DNA from: Mikrocytos mackini | Taxonomy: Eukaryota > Endomyxa > Ascetosporea > Mikrocytida > Mikrocytiidae | Length of the DNA: 46,938 nucleotides | Assembly: GCA_030180075.1 (NCBI GenBank) | Contig: JASNJN010000009.1 | Coordinates: forward strand, 1-46,938 | Direction of reading: 5' to 3' | Shown: positions 39,185 to 46,938 of the stretch, one piece after another | Numbering within the stretch: position 1 is the stretch's first letter | How the letters are laid out: every line of letters starts with the position of its first letter | Translations under genes and position numbers: made by a program | Notes under the pieces: generated by a model | Database searches by the model: none | Told to the model about the DNA's origin: nothing | Seen by the model: the letters and a program-made list of their open reading frames with translations, nothing else

Positions 39185-39820
39185 CTAATGTTTAGTAAAG
39201 AAATTTAGATTCTTCCTGATAGTCAATCGTTCGTCTTGTTCTTCGTCAATATCTACTCCCACGATTCTTTTGTTCTTCTTATCGAATACAAACATTTTTA
39301 ACTTTCCACCCACGTGAGTTATTTTTGATTTTAAAATCTTTCGGTACAGAAATAGCCTGTCATAGTCCTCGAGATAGTTTTCTTCTTTGGTTTTGGTTAA
39401 TATTTTTTCGAGATGCTCGACATTCTTGTTCTTTTGCTCGAGCTCACCCTGACAATTTTTCAACTTTATTTTCAAACTAGTGATTTTTGTCTCAATTTTA
39501 TCCTTATCTGATTTTAACTGATTTAGTTTTTCACTTTTTTCGTGGAAATTTGAACCACGAATGATCTCTTCTAGTTCTTCAATTTTCTTGGATATTGATG
39601 CTTTAAAAGAGTTCATTTTTTCGAATCTCTTTTTAATTTGGATTTCGATTTTTTCAAGAGTATCAAAGCATTCTTTAGTGGACTTTTTATCTGAAATTTC
39701 GTGATCTCTGAAGGACTGTATCAATTCGTTAGACATACCAATTATGTTATCTGGCATTTTGTATCTGTTCTGCTTTGAGTCGGGGGAATCCAGAAAGAGG
39801 TCTGTTGACTCTGAGTCCAT
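39185..39820 (-). CDS. Coiled-coil protein, possible kinetochore Spc24 homologue
   Basis: A 211-residue protein with a long coiled coil (about 50-150; heptad-rich KKIEELEEII, KLNQLKSDKDKIETKITSLKIKLKN) followed by a small globular end (about 150-211). In that end LFLYRKILKSKITHV, then KLKMFVFDKKNKRIVGVDID, resembles the Spc24 arrangement of coiled coil, a KLYRSLGI-like helix and a short strand pair ending in a VxIDP-like segment. Spc24 pairs with Spc25 in the Ndc80 complex at kinetochores. The assignment is inference from layout and motif flavour; another coiled-coil family is possible. It is divergent from the SET gene with a 40-bp spacer. Confidence 0.7.
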   Translation of the reverse strand: MDSESTDLFLDSPDSKQNRYKMPDNIIGMSNELIQSFRDHEISDKKSTKECFDTLEKIEIQIKKRFEKMNSFKASISKKIEELEEIIRGSNFHEKSEKLNQLKSDKDKIETKITSLKIKLKNCQGELEQKNKNVEHLEKILTKTKEENYLEDYDRLFLYRKILKSKITHVGGKLKMFVFDKKNKRIVGVDIDEEQDERLTIRKNLNFFTKH

Positions 39821-39860
39821 TTTGTATTTTCAAAATTTAAAATTTTAACTTTGAAATTTT
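39821..39860. promoter_or_regulatory. 40-bp bidirectional promoter region (coiled-coil / SET genes)
   Basis: The entire region between two divergent ATGs is 40 bp and consists of near-palindromic CAAAATTTAAAATTTTAA plus GAAATTTT touching the SET-gene ATG. Its symmetry suits a motif read in both directions. Confidence 0.65.
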
Positions 39861-41222
39861 ATGGGATCTAAAACTCTCCCAGAACAGCGACTGATTACAG
39901 TAGTACCTAGAGAAGTAACTAAACAGGACCTGGTACACATCTACAAACCAGATTATACTGATCTAGAAAAACATCTAAACTCAAAGTGTTTTCTTTGCCA
40001 AACAACAGTTTCCACTATTTACAATTTAATCCATTGTGAAGAGCACCACTTATCTTTCCACAACCACTGCGTATCTAAAGTAACAAATTTCTACTCAAAC
40101 AAATGTCTACTTTGTTTTATCACAACAAAGCCTTCTCCGATACACATTTCCTACAACACAAAAATCCAGCCAAAATTTTCCGTTTCTTTGGCTTTTAAAA
40201 GTTTAGTTTCCAAATTCAACGAACTTACAACGACCAAATCTTTCAAAGACGTAAAACACATTAAAGAAAGTTCTTTAGAGTGCTTAGTACTGAATTGCAA
40301 AGAACAACCTTTCTCTTTATTTCCACAAAACAACAGACAACAAATTATGTTCTTTTGTGAAACACATTTCAAAGAAAACAAGGAACTCTTCAAAAAATTA
40401 AACTGTATTCAAACTATAAAAGAAATTACAGAAGATACTAAACACGGAAATATTTTGTTGCAGCCATTCAAATTCAGTCCCTTTGCGCTTAAAAAATTTA
40501 TTCCTATTTACAACGTTAGTAATTTCCCAGCGCCTTATTTAACATACCAAATAAGAAATCAAAAACAGAACCGAATATTATCGTTTGAGAAGTCGGGACT
40601 ATCAACAATGATTGAAAAGAAGCCAAGTACAAACTACGAGGTTACATTGATTGGAGCAGCAGGAAAGTTTATTAGTTTAAAAAACAAAAAGGTTAAAGCA
40701 GATTTAATAAAGGCTGTCACCGAAGACTATGTGCACCCAGGCGTTGTGGTTGGCTTGATTACAAACAAAGCAAATCCGTCCTACGGTATAGAAGGACTAA
40801 ACTGCGGGACTTTTGCAGGGTGTAATTTTGACAGTAAAATTTATGTATTGGGTGAATACAAAGGAATTGTACAGACCAAAAAGGAACACTTAAAAGAAAA
40901 TGGAGCAGAAGATGGCTACTTTTTTGGTATAAAGGAAAATCCCGGTGCTTTTGGAGCCAGTGTAAAAGATGACTTTGTGGGCGTTAATGCACTGAGAGCA
41001 CGAAGTACGGCAGTGTATGCGAATGATTGGAGGAACTTTAAGTCAAAAAGAAAAAGAAATCAGAATACACTTTGTGTTGAAGTTAAAGTGAATGATACAC
41101 ATCATATAGTATGGATTACAGCAGGAAGGAAAATAGCAAAGTATAGTGAGTTGTTAACAGATTATGGAGAGGAATATTGGAGTGTGCATGAAGAATATTT
41201 ACAAAATTCGAAAACAAAATGA
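39861..41222 (+). CDS. Zinc-finger and SET-domain protein (putative histone lysine methyltransferase)
   Basis: A 453-residue protein. A PHD/RING-like zinc module is visible at 43-85 (Cys43, Cys46, Cys59, His67, Cys70, Cys82, Cys85). A second Cys/His pair cluster lies at 141-169. The C-terminal SET domain spans about 305-440. Its first strand is KIYVLGEYKGIV (326-337), matching the usual IxEYxGxV. Its last motif is GRKIAKYSELLTDYGEEYW (422-440), matching GEELTxDYG. In between, VYANDWRN (385-392) stands where catalytic SET domains have an RFxNHSCxPN-type segment. The His-Ser-Cys core is absent, so cofactor binding or activity may be altered. A nuclear chromatin role is the family expectation. 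Its stop overlaps the ATG of a 67-codon frame. Confidence 0.8.
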   Translation: MGSKTLPEQRLITVVPREVTKQDLVHIYKPDYTDLEKHLNSKCFLCQTTVSTIYNLIHCEEHHLSFHNHCVSKVTNFYSNKCLLCFITTKPSPIHISYNTKIQPKFSVSLAFKSLVSKFNELTTTKSFKDVKHIKESSLECLVLNCKEQPFSLFPQNNRQQIMFFCETHFKENKELFKKLNCIQTIKEITEDTKHGNILLQPFKFSPFALKKFIPIYNVSNFPAPYLTYQIRNQKQNRILSFEKSGLSTMIEKKPSTNYEVTLIGAAGKFISLKNKKVKADLIKAVTEDYVHPGVVVGLITNKANPSYGIEGLNCGTFAGCNFDSKIYVLGEYKGIVQTKKEHLKENGAEDGYFFGIKENPGAFGASVKDDFVGVNALRARSTAVYANDWRNFKSKRKRNQNTLCVEVKVNDTHHIVWITAGRKIAKYSELLTDYGEEYWSVHEEYLQNSKTK

Positions 41223-41422
41223 ATAATTTACGTTTATATGGTTGTTTGATTATCCTGCTTCTTTCAAAGTTGTTATGGAAGTTGGTAAAGCTACAATTAA
41301 TGCAATTTTGTTTTATAAATAAATCTATACATGTTTGTATCGATCCGACTTCGCACATTTTTGGTTTAAATTTTGGAAATAATCTAGAATGGATTTTTGG
41401 CATGTTTATATATTCACGCTAA
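41219..41422 (+). CDS. Small ORF overlapping the SET gene stop (ATGA)
   Basis: A 67-residue ATG-started frame whose first codon overlaps the SET-gene TGA. The N-terminus (YGCLIILLLSKLLWKLV) could be a signal or membrane anchor, and the rest has four Cys/His-containing short segments. No family recognised. It may be chance, since hydrophobic frames are common in A/T-rich DNA. Confidence 0.2.
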   Translation: MNNLRLYGCLIILLLSKLLWKLVKLQLMQFCFINKSIHVCIDPTSHIFGLNFGNNLEWIFGMFIYSR

Positions 41423-42021
41423 ATTAAAAATCGTATTTTATTGGTAATTTTACAAATAAAATTTTTAGGTAAACCATTTTTGTTGAATTTGTATTTAATT
41501 ATCAAAACAAAAACTTTAAATAATCCCACTCAGCTGATTTCAACTGAAATCAACATAATAATTATGATTTCATTCTATATACAGAATTAAAATTAACGTT
41601 GGTCGATGTTACCTAATTAGTTTATTATGTGCGTTTTTACAAAATTTGTAGAAACATGAAATGAGTTCCTAAATAGTAATAGATCAACCAGAGGTTGTTC
41701 TTTGAACCTCCAATCTTACCATGATCAAAACAAAGAAAGGTACGTTGGCCAAAAGAAACGACAATTTCCCGAAATACATGCTAGCTAGTTCATCACAAAA
41801 ATTCTCAGTATCACCATCAAAGTTCCATTTGATACCTATAGATAATTTATGTTTAACGTTCCCCTTCCGAAAGTTGAGGCAATAAACAATTTCCAATGAT
41901 ATACACCAGTGGCTTGATGGAATGCATAATCATGTTTTGGGATGATTAAGTAGCAAGGAGGTGTGAATCCAAAAACTTGAAGCATGAGAAAAGCCCAGGA
42001 TTAAAGCCTTACAAGTTATAA
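41423..42021. other. Intergenic DNA with a possible small coding relic
   Basis: Mostly noncoding. A 70-codon minus-strand frame at 41684-41896 without an ATG has balanced amino-acid use (for example SIGIKWNFDGDTENFCDELASMYFGK) and higher G+C than the flanks, so it may be a decayed gene fragment. I cannot name it. Confidence 0.25.
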
Positions 42022-42029
42022 ATAATAAC

Positions 42030-42226
42030 TAGGTTCAGTAAATATATGACAAAATGATCAAATATGTGAACAACATGTGATTTTAGAGATTATAAAAGAA
42101 AGTCTAAAATTTGAGAATACTTATATATGAGATACCTAAAAAATTTCCCGAGTTTATAAAAGATTTTATGTTGAATTTCACCCCAAATATGTGACCACGA
42201 GTTTGTCACGTATATTCCGAACCATA
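42030..42226. mobile_element. hAT-type MITE, TAGGGG family relative (197 bp)
   Basis: The left end TAGGTTCAGTAAATATATGA and right end (minus strand) TATGGTTCGGAATATACGTG are flanked by ATAATAAC (42022-42029) and ATCATAAC (42227-42234), 7 of 8 matching. Length, ends and target resemble the 203-bp copy at 6136-6338. Noncoding. Confidence 0.65.
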
Positions 42227-42449
42227 ATCATAACTATAGACAGAATAAGAGAATAAAGAGATAATCGATTGATATTTAAAAATCAAGTCGGACAATAAAT
42301 AGAATAAATAGGGCTGCCTTTGGGTAGTAAAACTTGAAAAGATGACCGTGGATGGTATTTGTGGGGATATTAGATAGTGCAGTGGTACCTCTATAAAGGA
42401 ATTTTTACAAGAACATACCTCTTTAATGTCATTAAAAACGGGGGTCAAC

Positions 42450-43356
42450 CAGGGTTGGTCAGATTCAACCGCCCGGTTTAATCCGAATGGTTAAAACCGG
42501 TAAAATCCGTCCCGGCCAAAACGTTTAGGACGTTTGTCCGGATAAAACCCCTTATTTGGTAGGGAAAATTTTCAAAAAATTTTTGGCTCGAGTTTATCGG
42601 GGTTTTGTTAAATTTTGATTTTACATTTTATGGTTCAGATTTAGATGATTTTTTATGATTCAATAAACATTTTGTTTCTTATTTCCTGACATAACGCTTT
42701 ATTGTTTGATTGAATATGAAAATTGGAAAATGTCGAATATTTTTCAAAATCAAGTTTTGTGATTTTTCAGACGGTTTAAACCATAGATGGGCATTTTTTG
42801 GACAAAAAATCTAAATAAAAAGTAAGGTCAAAAAGTTTTTTTGCAAATCAAACTAAAGTTAGACGACGCAAAAAAACTTGAAATGCGAAAAACATTTTTT
42901 CGCATTGGAGCTGAATTACGATTTTGACCCATGTGTTTTTTCTCGGATGTGTAAATTGCCACCTAGACCAATTTTCCTATTTTTACAAGAAAACACGGAA
43001 TCTGGGGACGGTACCTAAAAATAAAAACACGGTATTTAAGCATATATTTTGTTTTTTGCATCTGAATTTTTGCCGTTGTTTTTGGTGTGAATATGTTTTT
43101 TTGCATTTTTGTTTGCATAAATTTTGCTAAAAAAATTATATCTTTTGATTTTCGCAAAAAAAATTAGCAAATTTAAAAAATTGCGAATTTTTTTTTATTT
43201 TTCGCAAATGCAAAAAAACTGATTTCATTTGCAAAAAAAGTCGTTTGCTTTTGCTAATTGGTGCCATTCGCTAGCAAAATGCCCATCTATGGTTTTAACC
43301 AGGTTAAAACCGTGTCCCGGACAAAATGTTTTATCCGCGGACTAAAACCAACCCTG
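42450..43356. mobile_element. hAT-type non-autonomous element with a nested element (907 bp)
   Basis: Both ends read CAGGGTTGGT inward and are flanked by GGGTCAAC (42442-42449) and GGTTCAAC (43357-43364), 7 of 8. Subterminal G+C-rich blocks of AAAACCG/CCCGG type at each end (GCCCGGTTTAATCCG, CGTCCCGGCC; CCGTGTCCCGGAC) contrast with the surroundings. A second element occupies 42782-43291. Removing it leaves about 390 bp of host element. Noncoding. Confidence 0.8.
42782..43291. mobile_element. hAT-type MITE (510 bp) nested in 42450-43356
   Basis: The left end CATAGATGGGCATTTTTTGG and right end (minus strand) CATAGATGGGCATTTTGCTA are flanked by GTTTAAAC (42774-42781) and GTTTTAAC (43292-43299), 7 of 8. 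The interior has repeated inverted TTTTTTGC/GCAAAAAA and CGCAAA motifs. The ATGGGCA end type is common among hAT elements. Short open frames at 42924-43157 are by-products. Confidence 0.75.
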
Positions 43357-43364
43357 GGTTCAAC

Positions 43365-45547
43365 CAATTTATTTTTCGGAAATACGACATTAAAGTTTGT
43401 TAAAAGCATAAAACTGAAAATTTACTAATTGCCAATATACAGGTTATCTATTTTCAAAACATTATGATATAAAATAAAAATATAAAAACATTGTTTTCTT
43501 GGAGCCTTATATAATGAATATATTAACGAATTTATAACGATGATCAAATTTTACCTAATAAAATAATCTACAACCATTGATATAACAAAAATTTAATTTA
43601 ACAAGGGATGACATTATATAAAGAGTAAAGAACCAATATGATTTTCCATCGGTATTTTATTATACGAATTAACAAATTAAATAAACCGCATATTGTATAA
43701 AATACATCAAACAGATACAATGGGTTTTTGTTTACTATAAACACACTAAAGAGGTCCTAAAATAAAAGCATGTAAAGTAATAAATTAACAAAACATATAA
43801 CTTGTTAAAGGAAAGTGATAATAAACAGCAACGATTTTATTATATTAGTTATATTATGGTTAGGGACTACAGAAATAGGCCTTATTTTAGGTGAAAACCT
43901 AGGCAATAAGCAGAGAAATATGTTCAAATAAGCTTTAAAAGTCGTTATAAAGTTTATATAAAATTATTATAAACCAAAGTTTTGATTTTGAGTAATAAAT
44001 TTGACCACATTCGAAAGCCGGAACTTTTAATAAACATCACACTTGACAAACAATTCAATGGTTTTCCTAAACATCTATATTTTACTCTTTTCTAGGATTC
44101 TCTCCTTTAATTTGATCTTCATTAGGAACCGCCTTAACAGCAGTTAATCACTATTAAACTCAGAATATAGAATGGGTCGACTTTTTATCACCCTCCATCC
44201 AAACCTTATGGTATCAAATTAACAGAAAATGTTCATAACATTTTACAAATTCGTCCATTTGGATGTACTTAATCCAGTGATTCAATATTTTCTATTTATG
44301 ACTTTATTGATGGTATGTATCGTATATGGTTATGCTTGCTTTATAACAGTTAAAATGACATATTGGATATGGATTATAAAATCTTCTATTATTTTAATTT
44401 ATATTTGTTTTGTATCTCACTTAAACTACTTTTAAGTTATTGTAAGTTTGCATGTGTACGGGAAGAACTTTTTCACATATGGATACGGGTTATGGATAGA
44501 AGTTCATAAGTAAAATACTTGTTGAAAATTTTGACAAAGCCTGGATATTTTCTATGAACGTTGGTTTTTATGATTAACCGTACCTGTTATTAAATTTATA
44601 ATTTCCAAAACAAATTCTTTTATATTAGAAGTTGAAGCACATTCATAAAAATAAACAACAGTAGATGGGTTTCTTTGTTTAAAGGATTATAAGTTTAAAA
44701 ACATTTCTGGAGATGATTAATAAAGCGAATGTTTGCTTATACAAAACCCATTGGAATCCAATATCGTCCTCAGAATCAAAGCAACATTAGATATTTACTT
44801 TTTTTTATTCATGATAACATTCTAATTATTTAATATAACCAATGTGACCATTTCTCGCCGTTATCTCTGCTCGTACAATAAAAATTTAAATAACCCTTTT
44901 GTTATTACATCGTTTTAATAATCCTTTTATAAGGATTCTATACGAGACTTTGTCATTTAAACGGGATTAGTCTTTTAACTTCATGTCTTAAATACTTCCC
45001 GAGTCTATAAAATTGGTTTTCGTTAACCATTTATTATAAAGTTCTTATAGAACATTACCCGATTTAATCAGGTTAGTGTTTTATTTTTGAAACTCTACTT
45101 GAACCCCTCCTTGTTTCAATAATAAGGGTGTCTTTACTGGTTTTTTGAACCATGGCCTTTTAAGGTTAAGTCAAGAAATGGAATATCCCATTGTACCTTT
45201 TGCAACTTTATGCCCTTTTGTAGGTTGTGGGGCTTTGTTGCTACTCGTGTACGGAACATACCATTTTTGGAAAGTTAACTTTCCAATTCCAGGGATTTCC
45301 TAGAAAACGCTTAATGCTGTTCTATTAATTAGAACTTCGTGTGAATACGTTTAACTATTATTTTAAGGCATGTTTTGCCATTTTCAAAGCATCGGCTACT
45401 TNNNGTAGCNTTGTAGCTTTTTAAAGACTGAATCCTTGTTTAAAAAATAAACAGTGTTTGAGAAATAGACTCACTTATAATGAGGATTACCTATTCAAAG
45501 TTTTGATAACATTATAGGATTTTTTAAAATTTAATCACTGACAGTGA
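43365..45547. other. 2.2 kb AT-rich DNA, no supported gene; assembly Ns
   Basis: A 68-codon ATG frame at 44229-44435 encodes a very hydrophobic two-helix peptide (LFMTLLMVCIVYGYACFI...). It is probably chance at this composition but is recorded. Ambiguous bases at 45402-45404 and 45410 sit in a short GTAGC repeat context, a hint of an assembly join. Nothing else recognised. Confidence 0.45.
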
Positions 45548-45812
45548 ATTATGGCTGGAGGCATTTGGATACATTCCACTCTGCCCTGTCGTATTAAGGT
45601 CATAGACCTTCGCGTTTTAGCGTTTACGGGCAGGTAGTTGTTATGCCCCCTGGATTCGTGGAGCCGTTGGGCCCCTGTTTTCCAGGCTACTACGGTTCGA
45701 CCGAGTTCGAACCTGCTTCAGCCGGTTTAGGCCTTTCGCCCAGCATTGACCCTAGCCCCTTTACGGTGGGGCTGTCCGGTGTGCTGGTATTCGTACCTCT
45801 CGGTTTGTTTTG
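45548..45812. other. GC-rich island of unknown origin
   Basis: About 265 bp with strikingly high G+C, in a region otherwise dominated by A/T. Several frames are partly open on both strands, so it may be coding-derived. It carries dyads such as GGTTCGACCGAGTTCGAACC and CCCCTTTACGGTGGGG. I see no tRNA cloverleaf and no rRNA signature. A retroelement fragment or transferred DNA is possible. Confidence 0.35.
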
Positions 45813-46938
45813 AAATTTTTGAAAAATATCCATTCCACAATTATAATACATATAACGGTATAAATTTTCCCTATGACCTTAATATAACAAATAAAACGCA
45901 GACCCCAGACACGTAATAAAAATAAAGCCAATTTTTCGTTTTTAAGGTCAATTTTCAAACGCCCTGCTTATTAGTCTTCCAATCAGTATTTAACCCAATC
46001 CATGCTTGTTATGTTAACATATAGACAACAAAACAGGATGAATGTTCACATCAATTCGACCGATCATTGTCTTTCTACCTCATAAATGAGAAATACAAAT
46101 TAAAAGACGGATTCTAAAGAAATCCTTGGTTCCATGCAAACTTAATCATTTAACAACCTTAGCGAAGGTGAATCATACACACTGGCTCTGACTGCAAAAA
46201 AATTATTTTATTGTGACCATCCAAATAGCTTATCGCATAACCTAATAAATTCTCCATTTACCGTACCATTTGGTAAAACATAGCATAGTCTATTTTATAC
46301 AACAACTATCAGGCGGAATCCATGATCATATAATTAATACAATATACACCCAAACGTCAACAGAAGTAAAGTAAGAAACAACCCGATGAGTAATTTCATC
46401 ATCATCCGAAAATATGAAAAGCCACAAATATGCCTGGAGAGGTTAATCAGGGCGTCCGACATCTTTAGGATATACTCAAATAAGTAAATCAATAACCTAA
46501 TGTCGAGCTCCAGAGGGGGACTAAAGGAATTTTCATGGTAAAATCAGGAAAATCACGAGTTGGAAAAGATGGATAAATTTTCCAGCGATAATATAGTTTT
46601 AACTAAAAGTAAAAACAAATTTAACATAAATAGTATTGAAATTAGTTTATGATCATATTTAGTAATCATTTATAAGATGTTTCTTCTGAATAAAAACTCG
46701 ATATATCTCCGAATTTAGATATTTTGCTTCTCCGGCATTTGTTGGTATGAATTCCAGCAATAGTGAAATGACAAAAAAGTTGGTAAGAACAAATATATAG
46801 AAATATAATCCGAAGATTCTAGGCCGATTTTTTATTTTCAACTACTTTTGAAATGGAATAAATTTTTGGGGGGTTGAAAAAATAAAACAACAATTCTTAA
46901 CCAAAATAATTTTCAAACAAAAATTATCGATTTCCATG
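45813..46938. other. AT-rich DNA to the window end
   Basis: No convincing gene. Minus-strand frames at 45761-45958 and 46659-46841 are short and of chance-like composition. Nothing else recognised. Confidence 0.5.

Noticed and set aside
44229-44435. Small two-helix membrane protein gene
   Set aside because: The ATG frame of 68 codons is highly hydrophobic, as chance frames from T-rich DNA are, and has no upstream motif or neighbour support.
45640-45720. tRNA gene suggested by GTTCGAACC in the GC-rich island
   Set aside because: No acceptor stem, D-arm or anticodon arm could be placed around it on either strand.

Overview
The window is AT-rich, intronless eukaryotic DNA that most resembles a microsporidian with a large, transposon-loaded genome. 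The evidence is single-exon reduced proteins, divergent gene pairs only 40-45 bp apart, AAATTT-rich motifs just upstream of start codons, and coexisting piggyBac, hAT and Mutator-like (MULE) transposase genes. I cannot name the species. The assembly is draft quality, with N at 44, 45402-45404 and 45410.

Host genes lie in two compact islands. Island 1 (17.1-21.9 kb) holds ribosomal protein uS17, a CLN3/battenin-family membrane protein, a sugar-porter transporter and an unrecognised protein. Island 2 (33.7-41.2 kb) holds a 608-residue unrecognised protein, a secreted pepsin-like aspartyl protease, a divergent cyclophilin facing a beta-7 type proteasome subunit, and a coiled-coil protein resembling kinetochore Spc24 facing a zinc-finger plus SET-domain protein. 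A third host-like gene (26.2-27.5 kb) has no ATG and seems to be cut at its 5' end by a hAT terminus.

The rest is mobile DNA or empty AT-rich sequence. There is one intact piggyBac transposase (11.8-13.6 kb), one intact hAT transposase (27.7-29.0 kb), a frameshifted MULE between ~300-bp inverted repeats (22.4-26.1 kb), and a decayed Ty3/gypsy-like gag relic (7.2-8.2 kb). Many non-autonomous elements can be delimited by target-site duplications (TSDs), several of them nested: 32706-33009 in 32274-33298, 42782-43291 in 42450-43356, and 14701-15202 in 14669-15550.

The most interesting signal is a group of non-autonomous elements (1006-1636, 1933-2330, 14701-15202, plus one unpaired end at 432-549). 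Their interiors differ, but all share one terminal plan: a 22-nt end usually starting GG, closed by a GCCnCA-like hexamer, that hexamer repeated inward about every 19 bp, mirror-image arrays at the two ends, and 8-9 bp TSDs. A second unusual structure is a 42-bp-period array of 19-bp palindromes beside uS17 (16773-17015). Two diverged copies of one sequence (1.86-2.66 kb and 32.46-33.19 kb) carry reciprocal insertions, so each gives the empty site for the other's element.
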